64,000 bases of DNA from Saprospiraceae bacterium (GTDB taxonomy: Bacteria; Bacteroidota; Bacteroidia; Chitinophagales; Saprospiraceae). Position numbers and translations under genes: made by a program. The DNA lies in contig JADJXD010000001.1 of assembly GCA_016715985.1 (NCBI GenBank), positions 4,526,001 to 4,590,000 on the forward strand, in the 5' to 3' direction. Shown in pieces: positions 44,357-53,656 of the stretch. Below the pieces are notes generated by a model that saw only the letters and a list, made by a program, of their open reading frames with translations, made no database searches and was not told the origin of the DNA. Within the stretch, counting starts at the first letter, position 1. Every line of letters starts with the position of its first letter.

Positions 44357-44524
44357 AGAAACACACACCAGTAAAAAGTTCTTTGATGCGAGTTTGGCTA
44401 TCTCCATAACCGTCATAAAGCAAATACGATGTTCATTTGAAATAATCAAATGGCAGAAGTTAATCTATAACAAGCATAATGACAATATTTCCGAAATTAT
44501 TTACATAAGTCCATCAGAAAATTA

Positions 44525-47260
44525 CTAAACCAACATCCTATTCTTACCCTTACTTTTTCTGATATTAACGGCTACAACTTTGTATTCAGGGCACATCGCT
44601 TCACTATCGTGTTCATCTGATGTGATCATATTCAGCATGACTTCCGGAAAGTGAAAAGTGCTGCTCAGAATGCCCGGTCGGACTTCGTCGGTTATTTTGG
44701 CTTTGATATCTACCTTTCCGCGAGGTGATTCTACACAGACCATGTCCCCGTTTTGGATAAAATGTTTTGCTGCATCATCCGGATGAATCAGCAATACATC
44801 TTCGGTCAGGATATTGACATTTCTGGTACGTCGTGTCATCGTGCCTGCATTATAATGCTCGAGTTCACGGTTGGTGGTGATGATATACGGATATTCTTTC
44901 GAATGTTTTTCCAGTTCGTTGCTTTCTTTGAAATCAAAATAATGGAATTTACCCTTTCCTCTTTTAAAACTATCCGTATGGAGTATTTTAGTGTCTGTTC
45001 CGTCTGTCTGTACCGGCCATTGTTTGCCATTGTCACCCAAACCGGACCAGGTCACTCCGGCAAAAAATGGTACAATGCCGGCAATTTCCTGTAATGTGAT
45101 CTCTGCATCATAATAAGCTTGTGGATATCCCATCACATTCATGATGTCTGACATGATCTGTCCGTCAGCCTTGGTTCCTTCCAATGGTTCCACCGTTTTC
45201 TGAACTCTCTGAATCCTTCTTTCGCCGTTGGTGTAAGTGCCGCTTTTTTCTAAAAAGGATGCACCCGGTAGCACAACAGTGGCATATTTTGCTGTTTCGG
45301 TCATGAATAATTCCTGAACTACCAACAGCTCGAGATTGGACATAGCATTGATAACTTTCTGTGTATTGGGGTCTGTCTGAACCACGTCTTCACCCATCAG
45401 CCAGAGTGCTTTTAGTTTGCCATTGATACTGGCATCAAACATTTCCGGGATTTTGTACCCTTTCCCCAATGGTATTTTTGCATTATAAAAAGCTTCATAT
45501 TGTTTGTTGATTTCAGGATCATAAGCATTCATGTATCCTGCTCCCTGATGTGGCTGGCATCCCATATCTGCTGCTCCCTGGACATTGTTTTGTCCTCTCA
45601 GTGGATTCACTCCTACGCCCGGTCTGCCGATATTTCCGGTAATCATTGCCAGATCCGATATCAGCATCACTGTAAATGTACCCTGTGTATGTTCCGTTAC
45701 GCCTAATCCGTGAAAAGACATAGCATTCGGTGCAGATGCATATCCTATAGCAGCTTTTCTGACCAATTCTTTATCGACTCCGGTGATTTCCGAAAGTTCA
45801 TCCATACTCAATCCCATAATGTAATTGCGGAAGTCAGCATAACCTTCGGTTCGGGCTTCAATAAAGTTTTTATCTTCCAGCCCTTCAGAGATGATGTAAT
45901 ACAACATCATGTTGAGAATGGCTACATTGGTACCGGGCTTTAATTGCAAATGATAGGTGGCATATCTGGCCATTTCAGTTCTCCTGGGGTCGATGACGAT
46001 ACTTGTTTTGCCTTTCATAGCAAACTGTTTCAGCTTAGCGCCGGTGACAGGGTGAGCGTCCGTTGGATTTGCTCCGATCACAAGAATGCAATCTGTATGT
46101 TTGATGTCTTCAATGGAATTAGTAGCTGCACCGGTACCAAAAGTACGTTGCATCCCCAATGCGGTAGGAGAGTGACACACCCGGGCACAACAATCTATAT
46201 TATTGGTTCCTATGACCGCCCTGATAAATTTCTGCATCAGGTAATTTTCTTCATTGGTACATCGTGCAGAAGAAATTCCGGCAATAGCATCCGGCCCGTA
46301 TTCAGCCTTGATACTTGTCAGTTTTTCAGCGATAAATGCGTATGCTTCGTCCCAAGTCGCAGGTGTTAGTGTGCCATTTTTTCGAATCAGCGGAGTTTTA
46401 ATTCTGTCGGGATGATTGTAGAATGAAAAAGCAAATCGTCCTTTCAGACAGGTGTGGCCCTGATTGACTTCAGCATCATATGGAGCACGGATGGATTTGA
46501 CCTGATCATTTACGACGGAAACTTCCAGATTGCAACCTACGCCGCAGTAAGTACAAACCGTCCTGATTTTTTTATCAGCAACAACAGACTTGGATTCAAA
46601 TACATCTGAAATCGCAGAGGTAGGACATGCCTGAGCACAGGCACCACAACTGACACAATCTGATTCAAAAAAGCTTACATCATTTCCTTTGATAATCTTG
46701 GAGTCAAATCCTCTGCCTGACATACTCAATACCATCTCTCCCTGCACTTCGTCACAAGCTCTCACACAACGATAGCAATTGATACATTTACTCAAATCCA
46801 TAGTCATATACGGATGACTCAAATCTTTTTTTCTGTCGAGATGGGTTTTGCCTTCCGGATATCGGACAGTACGAATGCCAACAGAGGCTGCAACCGTCTG
46901 GAGTTCACAATTATTATTAACTTCACATGTCAGACAATCCAGCGGATGATCAGTGAGGACCAGTTCGATGATATTTTTCCTTAGTTTTTTGATTTTATCC
47001 GTACTGGTGTAAATATAACTGCCTTCCATAACAGGTGTATGACAGGAAGCCATTGTTTTCAGCGGGCCATTCTCATTCAAACCTACTTCTACGCTACATA
47101 CACGACATGAACCAAAAGGTTCCAGATTCGGGGCATCGCATAATGTCGGAACAAGAGTTTTTGATACATTCCTTTTGATAAATGAAAGGATGGTCTCTCC
47201 ATACCGGATATGATAAGGTTTGTCATCTATGTAGGCTAATGATATTTTATTGTAAGTCAT
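44525..47260 (-). CDS. fdhA: NAD-linked formate dehydrogenase, alpha subunit (molybdopterin)
   Basis: A 911-residue subunit. Order: N-terminal 2Fe-2S domain (EPFGSCRVCSVEV and nearby Cys), a Cys/His 4Fe-4S region (TDHPLDCLTCEVNNNCELQ), two 4Fe-4S ferredoxin motifs (CINCYRCVRAC; CVSCGACAQACP), a further 4Fe-4S (CTYCGVGCNLEV), then the Mo/W-bis-PGD domains. The active-site position is Cys in CCARVCHSPTALG, not selenocysteine. ATG at 47260 was chosen over 47299 because MTYNKIS leads straight into the 2Fe-2S fold. It oxidises formate or reduces CO2, with the 47706 gene taking electrons to NAD. Confidence 0.93.
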   Translation of the reverse strand: MTYNKISLAYIDDKPYHIRYGETILSFIKRNVSKTLVPTLCDAPNLEPFGSCRVCSVEVGLNENGPLKTMASCHTPVMEGSYIYTSTDKIKKLRKNIIELVLTDHPLDCLTCEVNNNCELQTVAASVGIRTVRYPEGKTHLDRKKDLSHPYMTMDLSKCINCYRCVRACDEVQGEMVLSMSGRGFDSKIIKGNDVSFFESDCVSCGACAQACPTSAISDVFESKSVVADKKIRTVCTYCGVGCNLEVSVVNDQVKSIRAPYDAEVNQGHTCLKGRFAFSFYNHPDRIKTPLIRKNGTLTPATWDEAYAFIAEKLTSIKAEYGPDAIAGISSARCTNEENYLMQKFIRAVIGTNNIDCCARVCHSPTALGMQRTFGTGAATNSIEDIKHTDCILVIGANPTDAHPVTGAKLKQFAMKGKTSIVIDPRRTEMARYATYHLQLKPGTNVAILNMMLYYIISEGLEDKNFIEARTEGYADFRNYIMGLSMDELSEITGVDKELVRKAAIGYASAPNAMSFHGLGVTEHTQGTFTVMLISDLAMITGNIGRPGVGVNPLRGQNNVQGAADMGCQPHQGAGYMNAYDPEINKQYEAFYNAKIPLGKGYKIPEMFDASINGKLKALWLMGEDVVQTDPNTQKVINAMSNLELLVVQELFMTETAKYATVVLPGASFLEKSGTYTNGERRIQRVQKTVEPLEGTKADGQIMSDIMNVMGYPQAYYDAEITLQEIAGIVPFFAGVTWSGLGDNGKQWPVQTDGTDTKILHTDSFKRGKGKFHYFDFKESNELEKHSKEYPYIITTNRELEHYNAGTMTRRTRNVNILTEDVLLIHPDDAAKHFIQNGDMVCVESPRGKVDIKAKITDEVRPGILSSTFHFPEVMLNMITSDEHDSEAMCPEYKVVAVNIRKSKGKNRMLV

Positions 47261-47277
47261 CCCGTGTTTTTTGTTTT

Positions 47278-47285
47278 CAAAATTA
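47278..47285 (-). promoter_or_regulatory. -7 element for fdhA
   Basis: Reverse-strand TAATTTTG, 17 nt before the ATG at 47260. Confidence 0.5.
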
Positions 47286-47299
47286 ATAAAAAATATCAA

Positions 47300-47705
47300 T
47301 CAAGATTAAGTGTTTTTTAAAAACGTGTGTGTCACATTTGTATATTTTTTACCTAAATCCATGGTTGTGCTAAAGTCATAATATTTCAACTTTCTTCGAC
47401 TATCTGGCTTTGTCGCTCAAGCCGCCCTTTCCATCCCTGTCGGGTGCCTTCACTTGATGCATTGTCATGCATCACCTTTCAGGATCGTTCAGTTATACTT
47501 TTTTTAATATTAATGCATATTCCTTTGAAATGCATCACAGAAAAAAGTAAACAAAAAAGTCTAGTTCCGCTAAATCGCTCCGCGTACCGGAACGGCCACG
47601 CTTTTTGGCATTTTACCTTAACGTATGGCATTCGCAAATTTTGTAAGGCTGGACCTTTTATATTAATAGCGCATTTTGTTATAGTCATTTTAAAACGATC
47701 TACAA
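47300..47705. other. 405-bp gap between formate dehydrogenase genes
   Basis: No gene. It holds a perfect palindrome TGATGCAT/ATGCATCA at 47455-47474 and a GC-richer tract (about 47400-47480 and 47560-47620) unlike the AT-rich flanks, which may be another extragenic repeat. It separates fdhA from the beta subunit gene, which therefore may be transcribed separately. Confidence 0.5.
47455..47474 (+). repeat. Perfect palindrome in the fdh gap
   Basis: TGATGCAT and ATGCATCA are exact complements around TTGTC-type spacer of 4 nt. Could be a regulator site or part of an extragenic repeat. Confidence 0.5.
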
Positions 47706-49358
47706 TTATTTAACGAAATAGCTGCTCAATTCGTCTTCAAAATAGTGCAAAGCATTCTTTATCGGCAATGGCAATCCACCTCCCAACGCACAAAGAGAAC
47801 CAATTTCCAGCGTTTCCAAAAGATCCGTCATCAGAGTCATATCGATTTTATAATCGGACGATGTGGCTTTTTCGATCATCTCATATCCTCTCGTAGATCC
47901 CAGCCTGCAAGGAAAACATTTGCCACAACTTTCATGTGCTGTAAATTTAAAAAGATGTTTGATGTACTCAATGATCGGGTAATCTCCCGGAATACATACC
48001 ACAGATGCATGACCCAGCAAAAAGCCATTTTGTGCAAATGATTCAAAGTCCACGGTCAGATCTTCAATTTTCGAAACCGGCACCAATCCACCCAAAGGTC
48101 CACCTATATGCATCGCTTTGACTGAAATCTTAAATCCCTGACCCAGGTCGTTGATGACTGCCGATAAAGGTGTTCCCATATCCACTTCATAAATTCCCGG
48201 TCTTCTGAAATGCCCGTCCAATGAAATGAGTTTGGTTCCCGTTGATTTTCCTCGCCCGATAGCTGCAAATGCTTCACCCCCTTTTGCAAATATGAATGGC
48301 AAACATGCCAGAGTTTCTACATTATTGACAACTGTTGGTTTGTTAAATAATCCTTGTTGTGTAGGGTAGGGTGGTCGTACTCTCACTTCCGGACGTTGTC
48401 CTTCTATGGACGAAAGTAAGGCGGTCTCTTCACCACAAATATAAGCTCCCTGCGCTTTAATCACTTTAAAATAAAAATTAAAACTCGTCCCGGCTATATG
48501 TTTGCCGGCTAGTCCCACGTGATTTAACAATTCCACTGCTTCTGCAATGATAGCAATCGACTCGGGATATTCAGCTCTGATATATAAAACTCCCCATTCT
48601 GCTCCGGTAATGTAACCGGCTATCAGCATACCCATCAATAATGCATGAGGTCGATGTTCCATGATATATCTGTCTGAATATGCACCGGGATCACCTTCGT
48701 CCGCATTACAGACTATAAATTTGGTGTCATCAACTGTTTCGCGACAGGATTTTAACTTGTAGGCTTTCGGAAATCCGGCGCCTCCTCTTCCTCTCAGACC
48801 GGATATGCTCAGCTCATGGAGTAAGTCATCAGGTGATTTCTGAAGACAATCTTTCAAAATATTGTAATATTCAGAAATGTCACCATACGGCGCTGTAATG
48901 ACCGGTGTTCCAATATGTGCCACATGATACTGATCTGTTCCAACGGGGAGTTCATTTGTTATAAACTCAATATCTTCAGCTGCATGTCCGGAAAAATTTC
49001 TGCCATTGTAGTGAAATGCATTATTTTCATGACAACGACCGAGACAACACATTTCACCAATTTCTGATTCTTCAAAATGATCGGAAATCTTCGACCTTAA
49101 CCTATCCTGTGTTTTGGCAGTCATGCAGGCAGAACCATTACAGATATATATTTTTTTGCCTTTGTTTTCTTCTTTTAAAAAATCATAAAAAGAGACAGTG
49201 CCGTGCAGATTTGCTTTTCCAAACAGGAATTCATTTTGCAGTTGTGCTAATCGTTCAGGATCAGGCGTACCGGAATCCCGGGCAGAAATACCCAGCTCTT
49301 CAAACAAATTTTCTCTCAGTCCTTTCCGACCGGACAAATAACTCAAATTTTTAGACAT
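47706..49358 (-). CDS. fdhB: NAD-linked formate dehydrogenase, beta subunit (NuoE-NuoF fusion)
   Basis: A 550-residue flavin subunit. The N-terminal part has a thioredoxin-like 2Fe-2S region (CNGSACMTAKTQ then MCCLGRCHEN: Cx4C and Cx3C). The NuoF part follows: FMN/NADH site GLRGRGGAGFPKAYKL, NADEGDPGAYSDRYIMEHRPH, and the 4Fe-4S motif ESCGKCFPCRLGSTRG. Electrons go from formate through FdhA to NAD. ATG at 49358 gives MSKNLSYLSGRKGLRENLFEELG; an in-frame ATG at 49385 adds nine residues and cannot be excluded. Confidence 0.92.
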   Translation of the reverse strand: MSKNLSYLSGRKGLRENLFEELGISARDSGTPDPERLAQLQNEFLFGKANLHGTVSFYDFLKEENKGKKIYICNGSACMTAKTQDRLRSKISDHFEESEIGEMCCLGRCHENNAFHYNGRNFSGHAAEDIEFITNELPVGTDQYHVAHIGTPVITAPYGDISEYYNILKDCLQKSPDDLLHELSISGLRGRGGAGFPKAYKLKSCRETVDDTKFIVCNADEGDPGAYSDRYIMEHRPHALLMGMLIAGYITGAEWGVLYIRAEYPESIAIIAEAVELLNHVGLAGKHIAGTSFNFYFKVIKAQGAYICGEETALLSSIEGQRPEVRVRPPYPTQQGLFNKPTVVNNVETLACLPFIFAKGGEAFAAIGRGKSTGTKLISLDGHFRRPGIYEVDMGTPLSAVINDLGQGFKISVKAMHIGGPLGGLVPVSKIEDLTVDFESFAQNGFLLGHASVVCIPGDYPIIEYIKHLFKFTAHESCGKCFPCRLGSTRGYEMIEKATSSDYKIDMTLMTDLLETLEIGSLCALGGGLPLPIKNALHYFEDELSSYFVK

Positions 49359-49416
49359 AAAGTGGCGTTTGTTTAAGTTGGACATCAGGAATTTAACTTC
49401 CCTGTTTATTGCAATC

Positions 49417-49424
49417 CAAATTTA
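49417..49424 (-). promoter_or_regulatory. -7 element for fdhB
   Basis: Reverse-strand TAAATTTG, 58 nt before 49358 and 31 nt before 49385. Confidence 0.45.
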
Positions 49425-49515
49425 AGCCAAATTAACGGAATTTATCATTCACGAGTGTCTTTTGTTGATTTTTTTTGACATAAAGCACATTTATTTGTCA
49501 CAAAATTTTACCATA

Positions 49516-49536
49516 AAATGCAACAAAGTTGCATTT
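49516..49536 (+). promoter_or_regulatory. Perfect 21-bp palindromic operator before the metal TonB receptor
   Basis: The core ATGCAAC-AAA-GTTGCAT extends by two A:T pairs on each side. It lies at about -42 to -22 relative to the predicted start of transcription, over the -33 region. Position and symmetry are those of a Fur/Zur-family repressor site; a zinc-type (Zur) regulator is inferred from the receptor it controls. Confidence 0.75.
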
Positions 49537-49543
49537 AAAGCGT

Positions 49544-49551
49544 TACTTTTG
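49544..49551 (+). promoter_or_regulatory. -7 element for the metal TonB receptor
   Basis: TACTTTTG ends only 4 nt before the ATG at 49556, so the transcript would be leaderless or nearly so. Confidence 0.6.
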
Positions 49552-49555
49552 CATC

Positions 49556-51880
49556 ATGGTTGCAAAAAAGCTTATATTCTTATTCACAATATTTAGTGTT
49601 TTACTTTTCCCTAACATTAAAATTGCAGCACAAAACTGTAATATTACTATCTCAGGGCAAGTAATAGACCATCATGACGATCAATCGCTCGAATTTGCCA
49701 CCATATATATCCGGGAGTTGGGCAAAGGAACTGTATGTGATTCTAATGGACTCTTTACTTTTGAGAATATATGTCCGGGAAAATACCATTTCATTGTTTC
49801 TCATGTCGGGTGCGAATCCAAAAACGAATATTTGACTATTTCTGAATCTATTATTTTAACTTTTATATTGGAGCATCATGATGAAATTCTACAACACATT
49901 GAGATTACTGGTCAGCACTCAAATTCAAAATCAGGTAATATCCGATACACTATCTCAAGAGACATTATATTTGAACTGAATGGCAGAAATCTGAGTGAAA
50001 TTCTGACCACTATACCCGGTGTGAATACATTAAAAGCCGGCCCGAACCTGGCAAAACCTATTATCAACGGTTTGTATGGCAACAGGATTACGATACTCAA
50101 CAACGGTATTCCGCAGGAAGGGCAGCAATGGGGAAATGACCACGCTCCGGAAATCGACCCTAATACGGCTGATAGAATATCCGTGTACAAGGGTGCTTCT
50201 GCTATCAAATACGGACTGCAGGCACTCGGAGGAGTCGTGATTCTGGAGCCAAACGAAATGCTGATAGATCCGCATTGGCATGGTGATATCAGAATGAATG
50301 GTCACACCAATGGAAGAGGATTGGGCTTGCAGGGGCAATTAAGAAACAGTTCTCATCTGGGAAATATCAGATTAACTCTTGGTCATCAGATTTCCGGTGA
50401 CCGACACACACCCAAATATAATCTAACCAATACAGGAAATAAAGAGTCGTCCTTTTCGGTGTATCTGACCAACAAAAAAAATATAAAATCAGACCGGCGT
50501 TTGTATTATTCCTTTTACAGAAACAAATTGGGCATACTCAGAGGTTCGCACATCGGTAATCTGACAGATCTTCAGGAAGCAATTAAAAGAGAAGTACCCT
50601 TTTTTACAAATGATGATTTCTCTTATGAAATTCAACCGCCACGTCAGGAAGTAGATCATCATTTACTTAAACTTTCACATAAATACAGGCTGACTGATGA
50701 AAAGAACATCCTGCTGGATGCCGGATATCAGATAAACAGCAGGTCTGAATTTGATATACGCAGAGGTGACAGAGATACCAAACCTGCATTGGATTTACTC
50801 CTTTTCAGTCAGTATTACGATCTGAGTTACAATCATACAGATGAAAATACAACTAAGTCTTACACCATCGGCTTACAGTACAGATATGTCAACAACACCA
50901 ACCGGCCCGGCACCGGAATTTTGCCATTGATACCGGATTACATCAATAATCATTTTGCCGTTTATCACATCACTAAAAGAAAGCTTCTGGGATTTGACTT
51001 TGAAACAGGATTGCGTGGTGAATTCAGACATTACTTTGTAGCACGATTTGAAAATAACAGGATAATTAAAGAAAAGCTGGACTTTCTGAACTATGCTGCA
51101 AATATCGGATTCAAACGAAAAGTTTCTAAGGAAATCACGTCACATTTTGATATTTCTTACACCAACCGACCGCCGGAAATAAATGAGTTATTCAGTAATG
51201 GATTGCATCAGGGTGTTAGTGGAATTGAAGTCGGTAATCCGGCTCTCAAACCGGAAAATTCTTTAAAAATCGTAAATGAATGGACAGGTCATCTCACTGA
51301 AAAGCATCATTTGAATTTTTCGGTTTTTTATAATTACATAACCAATTTTATATATCTGCAGCCGCAGGATGCGTTTGTAGTCACGATCAGAGGAACCTTT
51401 CCATTGTTCTCGTATGTAGGTGCAGATGCGTCCATGCTGGGAGGCAGCTTCAAGTCAATCACTGATATCTCCAAATCATTCCAATGGACATCAGGACTAA
51501 GTTATATCTATGCCCGGAATATCGCTCAGAATACAGGATTAATCAGAATACCACCGCTGAATGCCTTTTCAAATTTAAATTACACCATCGGGAAAACATC
51601 GGTTTTTAACGAAATGAAACTGGGTGTAGAAGCGAGTTATACTGCTAAACAAAACAATGTCCCGATAGAAGAAGACTTCCTGTTGCCGCCGGATGATTAT
51701 TTTCTGATAAATGTATCGGTGAGAATTAAATTCAAAAAAAGGAACAATCATGATCTGGATGTAAGTCTGCGAATGGATAATGTTTTTAACAACAGCTACC
51801 GGGATTATCTCAACAGAATGCGGTATTTCTCTGATGAAATGGGTCGCAATTTTACTTTTAACATCAAAACGAATTTTTAA
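49556..51880 (+). CDS. TonB-dependent receptor, probable metal (zinc) type
   Basis: A 774-residue outer-membrane receptor. ATG at 49556 opens the signal MVAKKLIFLFTIFSVLLFPNIKIAAQ; an in-frame ATG at 49529 lies in the operator. Then a carboxypeptidase-like domain (ISGQVIDHHDDQSLEFATIY), plug (LSEILTTIPGVNTLKAGPN, ITILNNGIPQEGQQWGNDH) and barrel to the C-terminal FTFNIKTNF. His/Asp-rich loops (DHHDD, LEHHDEILQHIE, DPHWHGDIRMNGHTNG) resemble those of ZnuD-type receptors. Followed 19 bp later by a lipoprotein with which it forms an operon. Zinc is an inference; copper or another metal is possible. Confidence 0.88.
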   Translation: MVAKKLIFLFTIFSVLLFPNIKIAAQNCNITISGQVIDHHDDQSLEFATIYIRELGKGTVCDSNGLFTFENICPGKYHFIVSHVGCESKNEYLTISESIILTFILEHHDEILQHIEITGQHSNSKSGNIRYTISRDIIFELNGRNLSEILTTIPGVNTLKAGPNLAKPIINGLYGNRITILNNGIPQEGQQWGNDHAPEIDPNTADRISVYKGASAIKYGLQALGGVVILEPNEMLIDPHWHGDIRMNGHTNGRGLGLQGQLRNSSHLGNIRLTLGHQISGDRHTPKYNLTNTGNKESSFSVYLTNKKNIKSDRRLYYSFYRNKLGILRGSHIGNLTDLQEAIKREVPFFTNDDFSYEIQPPRQEVDHHLLKLSHKYRLTDEKNILLDAGYQINSRSEFDIRRGDRDTKPALDLLLFSQYYDLSYNHTDENTTKSYTIGLQYRYVNNTNRPGTGILPLIPDYINNHFAVYHITKRKLLGFDFETGLRGEFRHYFVARFENNRIIKEKLDFLNYAANIGFKRKVSKEITSHFDISYTNRPPEINELFSNGLHQGVSGIEVGNPALKPENSLKIVNEWTGHLTEKHHLNFSVFYNYITNFIYLQPQDAFVVTIRGTFPLFSYVGADASMLGGSFKSITDISKSFQWTSGLSYIYARNIAQNTGLIRIPPLNAFSNLNYTIGKTSVFNEMKLGVEASYTAKQNNVPIEEDFLLPPDDYFLINVSVRIKFKKRNNHDLDVSLRMDNVFNNSYRDYLNRMRYFSDEMGRNFTFNIKTNF

Positions 51881-51899
51881 TCATTTAAATATTATAATT

Positions 51900-52466
51900 A
51901 TGACATCTAAAATTAGTTTTCTTTTTACAGCATTCATGATGGTTTTTCTGACATCATGTGATAAAGATCCTGATCCGGTGAATGAAGAAGAGTTGATCAC
52001 CACATTGGAATATACCCTTACTCCCAGAGCTGGCGGTGATGTTGTCAAACTGACTTTCAGAGACCTTGATGGAGATGGCGGAAACCCTCCCGTAATCACA
52101 TCCGGAACTTTAAAATCAGGAAAAGTGTATGATGGTACGTTGAGCCTTCTGAACGAGTCTGAATCGCCTGTTGAAGACATCACAGAAGAAATTGAAGAAG
52201 AGGATGCAGAACACCAGTTTTTCTTTGAAGTATCAACTTCTATCGCTTCCAATCTGGTCATTGTGTATAATGACAAAGATGCCGACAATAATCCTGTAGG
52301 TCTTAAAACAGTGGTGACTACAACCGGAACAGGTAGCGGTACGCTAAAGATCACGCTCCGCCACGAACCAAATAAATCTGCAAGTGGCGTCGCAGCCGGC
52401 AATATAGCTAATGCAGGTGGCGAGACGGATATAGAAGTCAGTTTTAATGTAAGGGTTGAACTATAA
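51900..52466 (+). CDS. Lipoprotein partner of the metal TonB receptor
   Basis: A 188-residue protein with signal MTSKISFLFTAFMMVFLTSC and lipobox Cys at 20. The mature part (DKDPDPVNEEELITTLEYTL, FRDLDGDGGNPPVITSGTL, LNESESPVEDITEEIEEEDAEHQFFFEV) belongs to a family of Bacteroidota lipoproteins that follow TonB receptors and are often labelled 'type 1 periplasmic binding fold'. The acidic and His-containing patch could bind metal. ATG at 51900 chosen, since upstream Met residues lie within the receptor gene. Confidence 0.85.
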   Translation: MTSKISFLFTAFMMVFLTSCDKDPDPVNEEELITTLEYTLTPRAGGDVVKLTFRDLDGDGGNPPVITSGTLKSGKVYDGTLSLLNESESPVEDITEEIEEEDAEHQFFFEVSTSIASNLVIVYNDKDADNNPVGLKTVVTTTGTGSGTLKITLRHEPNKSASGVAAGNIANAGGETDIEVSFNVRVEL

Positions 52467-52489
52467 CAGTTTCGGGCCAAAGTAGTTAA

Positions 52490-52698
52490 TTAACGTGAGT
52501 TCGATGAATAATACATTTATTTACAATATATTATGTAGAGAAATGATACTAATTCCACATAAAATACCCCAGAGGGGTATAATATTTGTAGCCCCGGGTT
52601 TGAACCCGGGGTCAAAAATGGAAATAGTGCCTAATTTTGGCGTGATTTTTGCCAAAAAATGCAAAAATCATGACAAAATTATCTCGAATTCACGTTAA
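52490..52698 (+). repeat. Repeat D, copy 2 (209 bp, TTAA-ended)
   Basis: Ends TTAACGTGAGTTCGA and TCGAATTCACGTTAA. Nearly identical to copy 1 at 27794 apart from scattered substitutions and the absence of the 24-bp palindrome. Contains CCCCAGAGGGG and the hairpin GCCCCGGGTT/AACCCGGGG. Its right end abuts the stop codon of the reverse-strand gene at 52699. Confidence 0.85.
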
Positions 52699-53547
52699 TT
52701 AGGTTTTACCGGGGTCAATTTTTTTGTCTGGTGCTTTCTGTAATTGTTTCGCATTTAATCCTGTGACAACTTTTTTACCTGTTTTGGCTTCCAGTTCACG
52801 CCTTGCTACTTTGGCAACATTCCCGCCTTGTTTGGCCACTTTTTTACTTTCTTCAAAATCTTTGGGATTGGTAGCCGCAGAAATATCTTTAGTTGAAGCT
52901 TCAGCCAGCATGTTTAAAATCAATTCTGTATTAGTCATATTATCCCGAAGATTTTCCTTTTTCAATCCTTTCAACACCTTGTATTCTTTGGTGGTTTTTT
53001 CACTCCAGGCTTTGGTAATAATATCTGTAAGTGTGGCAAATTGCTGCCCTTCTTTTAATCCTCGCTTCTTCCATTCATCGGTTAGCTCTTTGCGAATTTC
53101 AATGCTCTTTAGCCGTTGGTTGATCCAGTTTTCAGAATAGCCAAGTTTCATATATTGCTCTAAAGCACGGTCTATGCTCAATTCAGGGTCTTGCATTTCA
53201 TCCAATCTTTCTGATGCTACTTTTGCCAGCCACAGTTTAAAGGGCTCTGCTTTGGGTGATGGTATGGATTGAATTAATCGAAAAAGCTGTTCGGTGTCTG
53301 CTACATCTGTATTGTAGAACTTTCCATCGGCTGATTGCATTTTCAGTTGTCCCAATTTTTGGGACAACTCACTTCCTTCAGCTTTTAGCTTCGTTTTTAG
53401 AGCATTCCAGTATTTTCTCGGTCTTGGACTACCAGTTAAAATTTCAATTACGTCAGTAATCGAGAAATACCATTTCTCTTGCTCTGCATCCCAAATAGTG
53501 CGAACTTTCTTTGCTTCAAATATTTTAATAACGCTTTCTTTTGTCAT
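52699..53547 (-). CDS. BRO-N / DinD-like protein, paralogue 1
   Basis: A 282-residue protein. The N-terminal BRO-N/antirepressor domain (about 1-115) reads IFEAKKVRTIWDAEQEKWYFSITDVIEIL, RLIQSIPSPKAEPFKLWLAKVA. The C-terminal half (YKVLKGLKKENLRDNMTNTELILNML, then VARRELEAKTGKKVVTG) is like the C-terminus of E. coli DinD, a DNA-damage-inducible protein reported to act on RecA filaments. Function here is unknown. Two paralogues lie at 56826 and 57694. Its stop abuts repeat D copy 2. Confidence 0.82.
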   Translation of the reverse strand: MTKESVIKIFEAKKVRTIWDAEQEKWYFSITDVIEILTGSPRPRKYWNALKTKLKAEGSELSQKLGQLKMQSADGKFYNTDVADTEQLFRLIQSIPSPKAEPFKLWLAKVASERLDEMQDPELSIDRALEQYMKLGYSENWINQRLKSIEIRKELTDEWKKRGLKEGQQFATLTDIITKAWSEKTTKEYKVLKGLKKENLRDNMTNTELILNMLAEASTKDISAATNPKDFEESKKVAKQGGNVAKVARRELEAKTGKKVVTGLNAKQLQKAPDKKIDPGKT

Positions 53548-53656
53548 AGGTTTTTATTTAAAAACGGTTTGGTTTAAGTATTTTCATTTTCATTTCCCAA
53601 GGTTTAAACCCTAGACTTTAAAAGTTTGATTTTCGGAATGGTTTCAATCATTTTCA

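Noticed and set aside
44346..44528. 60-codon frame between the ParE-type toxin and the formate dehydrogenase gene
   Set aside because: Overlaps the toxin end, and the translation shows no motif or start signal.
45944..46369. 141-codon forward frame inside the formate dehydrogenase alpha gene
   Set aside because: Antisense shadow of a well-supported molybdopterin domain.
51881..52480. 199-codon reverse frame over the receptor's partner lipoprotein
   Set aside because: The forward frame has a signal peptide, lipobox and family similarity; the reverse one is a Ser/Pro-rich shadow.
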